The notes: generated by a model from the letters alone, not told the origin. 64,000 bases of DNA from Tillus elongatus (GCA_964006375.1 OZ023267.1:24052739-24116738); one strand, 5' to 3'; positions 16,545 to 32,760 are shown, counted from the first letter of the stretch. Translations and numbers: made by a program.

Positions 16545-18235
16545 ATAAAAGGCCTTTAGGGAGATACACCCCTCTAGGTTTATTTACAGAACGCAGCCAT
16601 TATCCACAGTTCTGTCAGTTTTCTCATAAACCTTGTTTACCACGCTCAGCCTCCCCTGTTCACTTTGGATGTCCTAACTCTGTTCTGGATTGAAAGCACA
16701 ATATTTTACTTGCGAGGCATACGTACAGGAATGGTTCGAAGCATATTTAAGAAAAAAATTCCTAGAAAGCGGATATTTCGCTAATCTGTAAAATGAAAGC
16801 AAGATTAACTTTCAGTCAGAAACAATACGCATATCAGTAAGTCCAATAGGTTTTCCATACAGTGTGTCATCAAGCTTGTTATGCACCAAGCAGTCTGTTT
16901 TTATGTCTTTGAAAGTAGTTACTGGTTGAGAGCATCTTGTTTTGTATAGCCACCAAAACCTTCTGATTTTGGGAGCATTTCTCATGACACTAAAAATAGT
17001 GGGATGCCATCTATGAAGAAACATTCCCACTGAGCTTGTAGCCGCTCTGGATTTTTATTATTATTTCTTATTGCGCAGCATAAACGGCGTTAAGACTAGG
17101 TTTGGCCATTTCTGTGAAGAAAGTCATTCCTAGTCAACTAGTTCCTGATTTTAACATGTCATCTCCATATTCAGCAGCTTCCTGACCATTGTTGTCCCAC
17201 GTAACACTATTTGCTGCATCTAAATGTAGAAATTATCTGCTATGTCAAGTATCTTCAGACTTAGGCACTTCCTAATATGTACACAACACTACTACTGGAA
17301 CTATCACTATTCCCTTCTGGTGCAACATCTGCCTGAGTTCTTCTCCGAGTAATTTGCAGCGCTTCTCAAAGTGTTTTTATGAGTGTTTTGAGCAATCGGT
17401 ATTCCTATGTCAACCAAGAAAGTTACATCTTGGTTCTTAAGTGTACGAACTATGTCTGGTCTGTTATGTTGAACTGGTTGGTACATGGTGATCGTTCTAT
17501 CCCACGTTTTAGCCTTATAGTTAAGAGTGACCTTTTCTGGTTGAAACAGGTAATACGTCTTGCTTTCTTCCCTAAGATTGTAGTTATTGCAGGGCGTTTG
17601 GTGAATTACTGGCAACGTTGTCATGTCTGTTTTTTTAAATTCTGTGGGTGGCAAGTGTAGTGCAACCTCTGATAAGATGATTGATATTTTCTGTCTGACT
17701 CCTGCACATTCTACAGCTATCTGAGTTTAAGCCATGTTCTTTGATCACGTGTTTCCTGTAGTTCCAGGTGGGGGCCACTTGGTCTTGTATGGCAATCATG
17801 AAGGCTTTAGTCTCTCCAAAGGCACAACCAAGTATGTAAGTCTTCTTTGTTAGGTATCGGCCATGTACTTGTTTGCCTTTCCAGTTTTCGATTCTGCTGT
17901 ATGAATCGGTTCGATCTCTTTAAGTTGGATGCACGGTCACATAGATTCAACTGCGTTAGCCTCATGCCGTACTGAGACCACCTTGTTTTTCGTAGCCAGC
18001 AAAGCCTTCTGTATCTGGAAGCATTCATCTTGACACTAGCCAAGTACTAGTTACCATTTATGAAAAAGCCTTCCCGCCGAGCTTGTAGCTTTTTTACTAT
18101 CATTATTATTGTAGTTTCTGAATCTGGAAGCATTCATTCCGACACTTGCCAACTCAGGAAATAGTTGGATACCATCCATTAAAAACCTTCTCCCTGAGCT
18201 TGTAGCTGCTCTTGTTTTTTTGTTATTAATATTAT
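16545..18235 (-). pseudogene. restriction-like-endonuclease LINE, C-terminal region (R4/Dong/R2-like)
   Basis: Minus-strand fragments read in order from 18235 down. First comes a segment with MNASRYRRLCWLRKTRWSQ (18043-17807), then after a frameshift KAFMIAIQDQVAP-WNYRKHVIKEHG with a CRMC-x10-H-x4-C knuckle (about 17790-17670). The frame 17654-17307 follows, with NRPDIVRTLKNQDVTFLVDIGIP. RPD...VDI.P with a preceding CCHC is the signature of the PD-(D/E)XK endonuclease domain at the C-terminus of R2/R4/Dong-type LINEs. A stretch at 17050-16970 and repeats at 18015-18095 and 18120-18210 are three versions of one module (GAGCTTGTAGC...GAAGCATT). RT is absent. A broken, internally duplicated fragment. 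Confidence 0.65.
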
Positions 18236-18958
<723 letters not shown>

Positions 18959-19079
18959 ACGAGCTGACAGCCTGCAAGCGGGGATGTCATCCCACAAATT
19001 TGTTTAAATGGGAATATGAATCAGGTGATAGCTCGTTGAAAAAAGAGCTTGCTATTCCCTATACATTGTTTTTTTTTTG

Positions 19080-19225
19080 TTGTAGAAGTTCTCTAATTCG
19101 CGTATATGTGAAAAAAATTAAGTCTTACGAACAATTAATATGTCATCGATTTTTAATCGAGAAATGGCCGTTTTAAGTAACAGGTATTTTATCCTTCTTA
19201 AGTTCCTTCAAGATAATATTCAAAA
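19080..19225 (+). repeat. repeat shared with 22165-22300
   Basis: GTTCTCTAATTCGCG, GTGAAAAAAATTAAGTC, ATGGCCGTTTTAAG and TTTTATCC recur in the same order and orientation at 22165-22300. There they follow (TA)n and a GACCCTAAGTGTGGG block, so this is probably the 3' block of a diverged HINE-like subfamily. Confidence 0.6.
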
Positions 19226-19231
19226 TAATAA

Positions 19232-19878
19232 ATGAGGGAGAAACCCCCCCACTGGATGCGACAAACACACACTCAGCATCCTCAGAAGTTGAACGTTTGG
19301 GCTGGTATCATTGGTGATCGCGTAGTTGGACCTGTTTTTATAGAAAATCTAAACGGTCCAAGAAATTTAGAAATGCTTAGAGAACAGGTTGTCTCAATGT
19401 TAGCAGAATTGTATCCAAATGTAATGGAACCTAATATTCCCCATGAAAGGATATGGTTTCAACAAGGCGGTGCACCGCCCCAATTTGCTCTTCAAGTATG
19501 GGAGTATTTACACGACGTCTTTCCACAAAGATGGATTGGACGAAGAGGTTTCGTAGAATGGCCCGCTAGCTCACCAGATATTAGACCTCTTGATTTCTTT
19601 TTATGTGGATACCTTAATAACAGAGTGTATAAACCTGCTGATTTAGATGATTTCAAAATGAAAATAACAACAGAAATTAGGAACGTAACTCCCGACGTGT
19701 TGAACAGAGTTGGGGAAGAATTCCAGAGCAGATTATTTCGTTGTGTGAAAGTGAGTGGAGAACTTTTTTGAACATTTATTATAAGAAATGGACGTTTTCA
19801 TTAAGTTTATTTTCGAAATTTGTATCTCAGGGTAAACTGTTTACTTTTAATATTCCGGTATTAAATTTCCACCCTGTA
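19232..19878 (+). pseudogene. mariner-type transposase, C-terminal half (copy 1)
   Basis: A 179-residue frame starting inside the catalytic domain: QTHTQHPQKLNVWAGIIGDR, then WFQQGGAPPQF and WPASSPDIRPLDFFLCGYL. The second catalytic position, normally QQD, is G79 here, while the third D (residue 116) is present with 36 residues between. The N-terminal HTH region and the first D (FSDE segment) are absent. The frame ends at 19771, and about 100 bp downstream ACCCTGTA (19871-19878) looks like a terminal inverted repeat end. Similar to copy 2 at 20489-21563 but clearly a different, older lineage. Non-functional because of truncation and the D-to-G change. Confidence 0.8.
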
Positions 19879-20104
19879 TTGAAAACTGTAATATGAGACC
19901 ATACATATGGGGTATCTCCGCATTCAGAAAAATGTGATTCATCGAATTGTGGTGCTATTTAAAAAATGCATTAAGTGCTGGGGGTAAAATGGTGAGTTTA
20001 TTTTTTTTTTAAATTCACGTGTCTCAGCGTTTTCCACAAAAACTATTTTTTGCTGAATAATGAATTTTATTCCATAAGTGTGTTCCACACCGTATATATA
20101 TATA

Positions 20105-22300
<2,196 letters not shown>

Positions 22301-22384
22301 TTTTATCCAAAATTCGGATCCGCCAGAAGTTATGAGATAAACAGTCATAAACATACCTACCTAGAGACTCGTTTTTATACCTGG

Positions 22385-22490
22385 CGTGCAATAAAGATTT
22401 ATTGGAGTAATAAGATTTATTGCTAGCTGACATTTCGAGGGTTTTACACCACTGAATCGGTCACTGTTATTCAAACAGCATTTCCTGAAT
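22385..22490 (-). repeat. PLE pseudo-LTR-like fragment
   Basis: The complement contains GTGACCGATTCAGTGG followed by CCCTCGAAATGTCAG, the arrangement (gaccgatt...cgaaa.gtc) seen in the pLTRs at 54.1 and 54.9 kb. No coding part nearby. Confidence 0.35.
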
Positions 22491-22932
22491 TTGGGATACG
22501 ACAATTGCCAAGCATTGACTTCAGATAGTACATTTTGTTGTCTGGTTTATGATGACATTGGCATTTGGAGGGTTTAAATGTATACCCGTCATTATATTTT
22601 CATTTTAGCAGATAGTTTCACGGTGCCCAACGACAGGTGACTTAAGATAGAAATGGGATGTTTGCGAGAGAAAGTCAGGCAAAAGTTTTATGATGGTTGA
22701 AGATTAGACCTCTGATAATTTAGCACATAACTGTTTGATAATCAAAAAATGCGTCCTTGAACAATTGTTAGATTTTTACCTTTTCTATTAGAAATTTATT
22801 GGATGAAATCTTTCACAGTTTTGTAGATGAAAATTTGAGTCAACCATTCTTTGGCCAAATCAGTTCTAATGTAACAAGCGAGTCGTGCCAGCGAATTTTC
22901 TTTAAAAAAGTTAATATTTTATTAATAAAACT
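22491..22932. other. No recognised feature
   Basis: Spacer without coding or repeat signal. Confidence 0.5.
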
Positions 22933-23311
<379 letters not shown>

Positions 23312-23384
23312 ATGAGATACAATTGGAAATATTAAAAATAAATTCATTGATTGTTGTTGCCCTTACTTGGTGAACCTTGTCCAT

Positions 23385-24670
23385 ACTACATACAGACTTG
23401 GAGATTGCTTCTCTGGCTTCACTGTTGGTTTTTGTAGGTGAAGGACGTAGCCAGCGCGTGAGCTAACTGGAGCAAGTGGCCCTTCGAATTCTGGAAGTTC
23501 TAGGATGTTCTTCAATGCTTCTGTGACTATAGTTTCGCTGCTTGACAGCATTCTCAGACAGATTAAAATTGAATTAGTACGAAATCATGACAACTACAAA
23601 TAAAGATCTGTTGCTATGTTATATGATGTTTTGATCAAAAAAATTTATCAAATTGAAAATAAAATGAAACACAGATGACAGATGAGGTTTTCAAAATGTA
23701 TATGTGATGTATGTCAATATTTAACATAAAAATAGAACTAGCCTATAATAACTATGATAACAGTCACAACAATAAAATAACTAAACAATAACAGTATAAA
23801 AGCAGTCTCTATACAATAAAAGTATCGACATAGTATTGAAATTTCTTTTTCAAAATTGTTTTGTGTAACGCAATCTACATAGGTCAAACTTCTAGAAATT
23901 TTAACACCCGATACAAAGAACATATTTCTGCATTTAGACATAACCACGCTGACAAATCTACATTTGCAAAACATATTATTGATACCGAACATAGACCTAC
24001 AATAAATAACCGCATACAACCACAACATTTTTATAATGACAAACGTAAACTAGACTTTTTTGAAGCTTTAGAAGTCAAAAGGCACACACACACGACAATA
24101 ACTACCTTGTTTTAAACGAGCAAACTGATTAAATGAATTCCCCTTTCTTGGATATTCTTCTTTTTAATTAAATATGTCAAAGAAAATAAATTTAACTATT
24201 ATTTCAAAAAAGTTGTAATAAAATAATGAGTTGATGTATGTCGATATTTTTGTTGTATAGAGACTGCTTTTATACTGTTATTGTTTAGTTATTTTATTGT
24301 TGTAACTGTTATCATAGTTATTATAGGCTAGTTCTATTTTTATGTTAAATATTGACATACATCACATAGACATTTTGAAAACCTCATCTGTCATCTGTGT
24401 TTCATTTTATTTTTTGATCAAAACATCATATCATAACATAACAACACATCTTTATTTGTAGTTGTCATGATTTCGTACTAATTCAATTTTAATCTGTCTG
24501 AGAATGCTGTCAAGCAGCGAAACTATAGTCACAGAACCATTGAAGAACATCCTAGAACTTCCAGAATTCGAAATGCCACTTGCTCCAGTTAGCTCACGCG
24601 CTGGCTACGTCCTTCACCTACAAAAACCAACAGTGAAGCCAGAGAAGTAATCTCCAAGTCTGTATGTAGT
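23385..24670 (+). mobile_element. Penelope-like element remnant with inverted pseudo-LTRs
   Basis: Two arms of about 450 bp, 23389-23845 and 24232-24667, are inverted copies (AAAACCTCATCTGTCATCTG, TAGGCTAGTTCTATTTTTATG, CTGTCAAGCAGCGAAACTAT). Between them is a GIY-YIG endonuclease fragment. Inverted flanking copies of one terminal sequence are a known PLE arrangement. The right arm reads MLSSSE..., and the left arm encodes the same on the minus strand, so the arm includes a short piece of coding or leader sequence. Confidence 0.7.
23861..24116 (+). pseudogene. GIY-YIG endonuclease fragment of a PLE
   Basis: Frame with CNAIYIGQTSRNFNTRYKEH near its start, then FAKHIIDTEH. IYIGQT..R...R..EH is the second half of the GIY-YIG fold: the YIG strand and the catalytic R. 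In canonical PLEs this endonuclease lies C-terminal to the RT; no RT sequence is present here. The frame runs to 24116. The reading frame upstream of residue 1 is lost at the arm junction, so the first GIY strand is missing and the fragment cannot be active. Confidence 0.7.
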
Positions 24671-24837
24671 ATTAAAAATAAAGCTTGTGACCAAAATTGT
24701 CATTGCAAAAGGGTGATTTGGCAATTGAAGAATTTGGAGGAAACTGTTGATCAAAATCAGGTCTCTTTTAAGATAAGCACAGGTATGACTTAATATAATG
24801 TATAACTGTCAAGCAGAGTGTGTGTCTTTATTTCTTT
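24671..24837. other. No recognised feature
   Basis: Short spacer. Confidence 0.4.
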
Positions 24838-24893
24838 AACGTTGGTATATTTCCGCGACCGTGGTCAATCACCTACGCCAGGGAGCAGTTTCG
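24838..24893 (-). mobile_element. SINE family 1, 3' fragment
   Basis: The complement matches the end of the family: GAAACTGCTCCCTGGCG, GTGATTG and CGCGGAAATA before an AACGTT end. Truncated at 24893 by L-type core. Confidence 0.65.
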
Positions 24894-25310
24894 TCAAAAA
24901 TCGCGATTTTAAGCGTCAAAAGCGGTAATATTTAGGCAATGAACCTGAGACTAATATGAGCTATGGAAGGACAATGTCTCAAGAATAATGTTTTACAAAA
25001 CCTGAAGTCTTAGTTTCAATCGTCACTGTCCTTCATTTTACTAAAATATTCCCAGAAAATTCATTTCAAATAGACCCTTTCTCTGATGCTTTGGCAGTAG
25101 TGTTGGCTATAGAGTTTATCGGTTAGTAGTATATCATGTTTGTCGAATTTTCGTAAAAAATCTTTAAAGTTCAATATATCCGTCATTATGCAAGATACGA
25201 AAAAAAATTGTATACATTAATTATAGGGTGTCTTGAGCTACATCTCAAAAAAATATTTCTACAATTACAGAGTGGCCCATAAGTCGTTGGTGATTCAAAT
25301 TTTCTTTTTT
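24894..25310 (-). mobile_element. L-type core fragment
   Basis: Minus-strand L core (CGCGATTTTAAGCGTCAAAA, CTTCATTTTACTAAAATATT, AGGGTGTCTTGAGCTACAT) without its (TA)n end. Another L element begins at its right edge. Confidence 0.65.
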
Positions 25311-26578
<1,268 letters not shown>

Positions 26579-26589
26579 GTTTTTTTACA

Positions 26590-26936
<347 letters not shown>

Positions 26937-27488
26937 AAACATTGTGACGTTTATACTTGCCACATTTCGTTGCTTAGTTCTTGGATGTTTTGCTAAAGTT
27001 CTAAATATGTAGGGAAATACGATAATTGTATATTGTGTCACAGTATAGATTAAATTTGAAGTTCTGTCGATTCGGATTCGTTGTCGTAAACGGAGGATGA
27101 TGAAGATCATCCATTGTCGGCATTAAATTCTGGGTGGTTTTATAATCTGCCCTGCTATATGAAGCGCGCGCTGGGTCGTTAAGAGTTTTAAAGTAGGCGG
27201 CGGAGGCATCTGGAAGGTGGATGAAGTGGTTTATATGGCAGGTATAAAGTATCACACATAAAGTACATTGTTGCCGTCTTGAGTTTTTACACGACAAATT
27301 TATAAAATATATGTTTATTGTTGGCACGATAAAAAAAGAGATTACGTAACGAACCATTAACTCCCTCTGGAGTTATGAGTCTCTAACAGAAAACATTTGC
27401 CCTGTTCTGTATTACTCATGTATTCGTACTCTGTCTGCAATGATTACCCTGAACTGACGATATAAAAATAAAACCCCGAAAACTCTTA
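26937..27488. other. Unassigned spacer
   Basis: Less AT-rich than its surroundings. A 118-residue minus frame (27357-27001) is not recognisable as any domain. Confidence 0.3.
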
Positions 27489-27695
27489 ATGGAGCGATCA
27501 TGTCCGCCAAAGAAATTGTGTTTTGATGTCTTCAATTCCCATGCGAGCCCGGAATTTTCTGTTAGTATTGTAATAACTGATAATTCATTTGAAAACAAGG
27601 CAGCCTTGATAATTAGGTTTCGTGAAACCATAGAAGACAAACGTCGCGAAAAGTTAAGAAAATACGTGATAGGTAATAGTTATATAGTTGATTGA
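27489..27695 (+). CDS. unrecognised small frame, possible first coding exon
   Basis: A 68-residue frame beginning MERSCPPKKLCFDVFNSH and containing the charged run RETIEDKRREKLRKY. It has balanced composition unlike the array artefacts and is not related to any repeat seen in the window. A possible donor AG/GTAATA lies at 27671-27676, inside the frame, so exon 1 could end at about 27672. No upstream promoter motif was recognised and no second exon was found. It may equally be chance. No function is proposed. Confidence 0.25.
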   Translation: MERSCPPKKLCFDVFNSHASPEFSVSIVITDNSFENKAALIIRFRETIEDKRREKLRKYVIGNSYIVD

Positions 27696-28027
27696 AATTA
27701 ATTATACAATATACCTTTGACAAAAAACTCCATGCTCCTGCTTGCCACGTGCAATTTGGTTAAATTTTACTATAATAATAACCACCATGTCAAGACTGAA
27801 ACATGTAACGATCGTTACGGCTTTAAAAAGATGTATTGTGGTGATTTGGCTTTCTCCAAGTGTACTTATAATAATAACTTATCTGAAATATAAATATTAA
27901 GACTGACATCTGTAATTTTGACATTTTCATCTAATCGTATCTCAAACTCTTGCAAATTTAGAGTCTTCTCTTTCGTATAGGTGATGACTCTTATGTTTAC
28001 TCTATGTATAAAACATAACACAGCGAG
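27696..28027. other. No recognised feature
   Basis: Spacer without detected signal. Confidence 0.5.
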
Positions 28028-28346
28028 CGGCAAAAAACACACCACGAGAGCTTACAGCCTAAATACTATCGTACCGTGGGTGTCGACAAGGAGCAAAGAG
28101 GCAAATTGTTAATTCTGGACTTGAAGGTTTGGAGGTTCGGAAGAGAAGGAAAAACATGCGCCGGCAAGGAATTCCACAACTTGGAAGTCCTCGGGACAAA
28201 AGAGCGGGCATAACAAGATGGCCTATGTCGGGTGACCTGGACAGTAAAAGGGTACATTCGCTCTGTTCCCCTGGTAGATCTGTTGGGGGCAGCAGGTGGA
28301 GGAACTATGGAAGAAAGCTCCTCTGAGCAGTGCCCGTGCAGATATC

Positions 28347-28405
<59 letters not shown>

Positions 28406-29598
28406 CACCAACGGCACGTCGGTGGGCAAGGGATGCCAGCCTTTGGGTGAGGGTAGGGTCACCAATGAGACGTATAGCTCTCTTCTGAATGGAGTCCAGG
28501 ATAGCGAGTGTAGAAGCGGCAGCGGCACCCCAGATGTGGGAGCAGTATTCGAGGTTTGGCCTTATTTGCGAAGTATATAATATATAGAGATGAGCTGGTG
28601 AAAAGTATTTGCGAGCCCGGAAGAGGAAACCTAATTTCTTAGCAGCCGCTTCTGCAGTTGATGTGACATGTTGGTGCGAATTGAGATTTCGATCCACAGA
28701 AGTGCCAACAAGTGAAAAGCACTCATTACTTTGAATAACTTGGTTGTTCACAGTGATAGGTCTAGGGCTGGTGTATCTTTTATGAGAAAGAAAGCAAGAC
28801 TGAGATTTGGTGGGGTTGAATTTTACAATATTTCTACTTCCCCAGTCTAATATTTTTTGGAGGTCCACGGAGACAGAATCCTCCATGAGTCTGCGATCCT
28901 CATCTAATTGGGACAAAGAGACAGGCCTAGAATATTGTATATTGGAGTGGAGGGTGCTGTCGTCCGCGTAACTGTGAACTGGGTTGGATGTGCTAGAGGT
29001 TATTGATGTGGAGAAGAAACAGAGTAGGGTCTAAAGCTGAACCTTGAGGAACTCCTGCATTAATTGGATATAGTTTAGAGGAATGGCCATCCACGACAAC
29101 AGAAATGCTTTGGTTGGAGAGGAAGTTTGCTGTCCAGGTACAGAGTTTTGGTGGTAGGCCATAGGCCGGAAGTTTATTAACCATTGCTGCGTGCCAGACC
29201 TGGTCGAATGCTTTGGATATGTCTAGAGCGACAATCTGGGATTCACCGTGTAGTTCCATAGACTTGTTCCAAGAATGGGTGACAAAGGAAAGGAGGTCAG
29301 CAGTTGATCTGCGCTGACGGAATCCATACTGCCTGTCGTGGATTAGACTGTGTTTTTCAAGAAATTTTAGCAATTCGGTGTTTATATACTTTTCCATCAC
29401 TTTATAGATGACTGAAAGGAGAGAGATAGGCCTGTAGTTGCTAGGAAGCGCTTTGGATCCTTTCTTGGGGACGGGTTGTACTCGAGCAGTTTTCCAGTTA
29501 CTAGGGAATATACTTCTATTGTAAGATGTCTGAAAGAGACAAGTCAGGACAGGAGCAACTTCTGGTGCGCATTTTTTGAGGACAATTGCATCAGGTGA
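28028..29598 (-). pseudogene. LINE family 1, RT domain and 3' end (copy b)
   Basis: The best preserved copy of the family. From 29598 downward: IVLKKCAPE, FPSNWKTARVQPVPKKGSK and NYRPISLLSV with the first RT blocks. The frame 29400-28993 then has YGFRQRRSTADLL, motif A ALDISKAFDQVWH and motif B GVPQGS. A lesion near 28990 breaks the frame just before the YADD region, and the frame 28916-28305 resumes at QLDEDRRL with WGSRN..KFNPTKSQSC, SQIRPNLEYCSHIWG and IQKRAIRLIGDP. A (GA)n expansion at about 28351-28404 replaces the FYRYLHG segment by an LSLS run. The C-terminus ends LSTPTVR near 28066 and the 3' UTR at about 28030. Endonuclease/ORF1 side is absent. Confidence 0.85.
28351..28404. repeat. 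(GA)n/(G)n expansion inside LINE coding sequence
   Basis: About 21 AG units followed by a G run. The paralogous copies at 4.8 and 51.9 kb have TCTTTTATAGATATCTGC at this position, so the array arose after insertion. Confidence 0.9.
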
Positions 29599-29602
29599 CT
29601 GT

Positions 29603-29678
29603 CAATTCACTCAATCGAAATAATTATGTCAAATAGCTTACAATTCACTCAATCGAAATAATTATGTCACATAGCTCA
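29603..29678 (+). repeat. 38-bp tandem duplication
   Basis: Two units of CAATTCACTCAATCGAAATA... (29603-29640 and 29641-29678) that differ at two positions. Confidence 0.9.
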
Positions 29679-29741
29679 GACATTGTTTTGCTTTAACATA
29701 GATAATAGTTTGTTTAAAATAAAGTTATTGACCAAAAAAAG

Positions 29742-30229
29742 TCTGGACGCAGCAAGTGCGTTATGGTATGCGCAATAAGCCAAAGGTTGCAGTGCTATCG
29801 GGGCGGCAAAGCCACGGACGAGCCCTGAGGAAGGGAAAAAAAGTGCGTTATGGTAGTGAATTTTCATAGAAATGATCTGGCACCAAATATTTTACTATAA
29901 CTTTTTTTCCTTATAACATAGAAATTTATATTTTTGTGTGTAGTTTACCTTTTATATCGTTAATTTACCTAACAAATTTGGTTATCATAGCTTTTTTATT
30001 TTTTGAGAAAAAAATTTTTTCGTAAGAAAACTCAAAATTGTCCCGGAAAACGTGGTCCGATTTTTCTGGCTAACGAACTTGTCCAAGCCACTTACAAAAT
30101 GATGCTATATGCCAAATTTGGTCAAAATCGGCTCATTATTTTTTGAGTTATCATTTGCAAAAAAATGTTCAAAATTCAAAAATGGGGATCTCCCCGTTAA
30201 TGAATTTTTTCTACGAAAATTCACTAGAA
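29742..30229 (+). mobile_element. HINE-like element, type M, array-less, split by LINE tail
   Basis: Hairpin GGACGCAGCAAGTGCG at 29745, then an inserted LINE tail, then body AAATGATCTGGCACCAAATA typical of type M. TTATTTTTTGAGTTATCA passes straight to GTTCAAAATTCAAAAATGGGG with no (TA)n and no GACCCCGG block. Terminal palindrome ends AAAATTCACTAG at 30229. Confidence 0.7.
29754..29855 (+). mobile_element. 72-bp LINE tail insertion with 15-bp target duplication
   Basis: 29769-29840 is the 3' end of the RNase H LINE (GCAATAAGCCAAAGG, GCGGCAAAGCCACGGACGAG, then GGGAAAAAA). AAGTGCGTTATGGTA is repeated exactly at 29754-29768 and 29841-29855. The insertion split the hairpin end of the type M element. 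Confidence 0.9.
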
Positions 30230-31005
30230 GTGACGAATGTCCTCTAAAAACGTTGTTAATGAAAGTCAAATTTAAAAAAGTAATGTGACTAACGTTAGAT
30301 TAAAAAAGAAATGACAATACTACTACGCGTTTTGTTACTAATTCGAAGTGTCTGGGTTCGATGCCCTGCGGTGGCAAATTCCATGCTGTGTATATTATCT
30401 AATCCTAGTAACCCCCTTTCCCATGCACATTGGTTCTGGACGGAATGCTGTTCTTTCTGTGATGTTACCGATGTTATTAACACATAGTTGACGTTTACTA
30501 TTTAAAACTATATAAAGCAGCAATTAATTTCACAGACCTTATGATAGCCTTAATTCTAAATTAATCTGACAACCTCGCCAACACGACAACGGTATGCGAG
30601 GGTCCAAGTCGTCGGTCGTTGGAACCACATAGACCTTGTGTTGCCAATGGAATGTAGTTTTGTTCAATGAATCGATCCAGTAATAATAAAAAGAAACCGT
30701 CAGGTAGACCCTTGAAGACAATATTTTGAGACGTTAAACAATACAAGAATTATTCGGTCTACTGCATCCATTACCTATATGTAGCGGAGAACAAAGACGT
30801 AAAGCGAAACAGGGAATTGACCTTTATTGGTAGGATTATATGTTGTATATTATTGGATTGAGAAAGTACAAATATACCGGAAGTTGATATAAAAAAAGCT
30901 TTCAATTTGTCGGTTGCTATTATGTTCACTACAAAATACCTAATATTAATACACCCTATGTTTTTATTACGTCTGAGTGGCTCAAGCCGTTAATGCATTG
31001 TAGTG
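30230..31005. other. Unassigned spacer with weak tRNA-like boxes
   Basis: GGGTTCGATGCCC at about 30354-30366 resembles a B box and may be a decayed SINE. GAGTGGCTCAAGCC at about 30975 resembles an A box. Neither has its partner, so no RNA gene is called. Confidence 0.25.
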
Positions 31006-31018
31006 AATTTTCTTAAAA

Positions 31019-31371
<353 letters not shown>

Positions 31372-31439
31372 CAAACTTTGGCCGTTTATGGAGAGAAGTC
31401 GGCTTCAATCAAATTTAAATAAAGGTTTTTTTTCATGTT

Positions 31440-31575
31440 TATTATTGCATAATTAGTCATAGTAAAACTCACGTTATATCCTTGAGAATGGAATAAATTT
31501 TTCCGAAAGCTCGGCTTTTAATAAAGAGTTTTATTTTGTAACTGACGGCTTTCCCACAAATTTTTTTTGAGTGTT

Positions 31576-31673
<98 letters not shown>

Positions 31674-32163
31674 TCGTGGTTCGTTTTTTTCGTGAAGAGT
31701 TATGTTATAATTTATTGGATTTAAATTCGTGGAAACTTCCTCATTTTTTGACTAAATTAAAAGAACATTTGTGTTTTTGATGTAACGACGTTTCGCCGCC
31801 TCATGCGCGGCTTCTTCAGGTTTTTTATTTATTTATTTCATTTTATATTAATTTATTAACATTGCACTTTTACGGTTGAGAGCTGTAAACATTGAAAAAA
31901 GGCATTCTTAGATAATATATTCTTTTTAAATCATTGCAGTCTATGTTTTTCTATAAATTATTTAGATTTATATCTTACCAGTATGTTACACCATCACTCA
32001 ATTGTACTTGTAGGAAAATATATCTTAGTTACTATAGTTAATTTTAATTTCTAATCTTTAAGTGCGTTATTCTATTTCGAGAGGACATTTTGTATTATTA
32101 TCTGTATTTGAAACAGACATGCGTGTTAAAAAAAATGAAGAAGTTTCCACGAATTTAAACCCG

Positions 32164-32171
<8 letters not shown>
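31440..32171. mobile_element. PLE pseudo-LTR remnants, inverted
   Basis: GAATGGAATAAATTTTTCCG and GAAAGCTCGG at 31490 and AACGACGTTTCGCCGCC...GGCTTCTTCAGG at 31783-31822 are typical of PLE terminal sequences. TTTAAATTCGTGGAAACTTC (about 31720-31740) recurs inverted at 32138-32158. (TA)n at 31577-31671 sits inside. No coding part. Confidence 0.45.
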
Positions 32172-32242
<71 letters not shown>

Positions 32243-32369
32243 AAATTGCAACTGACCCCGGATATGGGTTTTAGGGGTCCTAGTTTGCGCTCATTTGAAG
32301 ACATTTTTTCCAAATTCAAAAGTCGTGATCTCTTCATTAGTGAATTATTTTAAAGAAAATTCACTAAAA
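32168..32369 (+). mobile_element. HINE-like 3' end, L-type
   Basis: (TA)n to about 32234, ACTGACCCCGGATATGGG, CGTGATCTCTTCATTAGTG, terminal palindrome ending TTCACTAAAA. The 5' part is missing. Confidence 0.75.
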
Positions 32370-32465
32370 GATCAAAAATGGTCTGGAACTCCAGGATGGT
32401 ATCATTGTCTGCCTGTCAAATACAGACCCGAGATTCGTTCTTGAAACGCCATGTTCTTGAGAACG

Positions 32466-32730
32466 TCAATTAATCGACCGATTTGCATCTTCCGTAACTC
32501 TGGCACTTACAGCGTTAATATTCTCTTGGTTTCTTGCGTTTCGTTGTCTTATTGATGTTCTTGTATCCTGTAAAGTGAAATTGGTTTCGAAGTTTTCAAC
32601 GATTCGACGAATAGCAAGCACAGAAGGACGATTATGTGCACCAAAATCTTCACGAATATCACGTTGAGTTTGAACAAAAGAACTTTTATTTTTGATAACC
32701 AAAGGTGTGTGTAAGCGTGTATTTTTCCAT
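32466..32730 (-). pseudogene. Tc1/mariner-type transposase N-terminus (DUF4817-like HTH)
   Basis: Start MEKYTL at 32730 on the minus strand; after a one-base shift the frame reads KSSFVQTQRDIREDFGAHNRPS...IRRIVENFE and RQRNARNQENINAVSARV. The pattern TQR.(F/I)R..F....PS...I...V..FE followed by R.(R)NAR..ENI.AV...V is the N-terminal helix-turn-helix module common in arthropod mariner-like proteins. It stops at 32466 (SIN*) before the second helix region and catalytic D residues. Truncated and frameshifted. Confidence 0.6.
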
Positions 32731-32760
32731 GATGAATTATCAAACTATATTAAACACAAG

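Noticed and set aside
30975..31000. Start of a leucine/serine tRNA (GAGTGGCTCAAGCC)
   Set aside because: No B box follows; the sequence breaks into element-end and microsatellite sequence after 30 bp.
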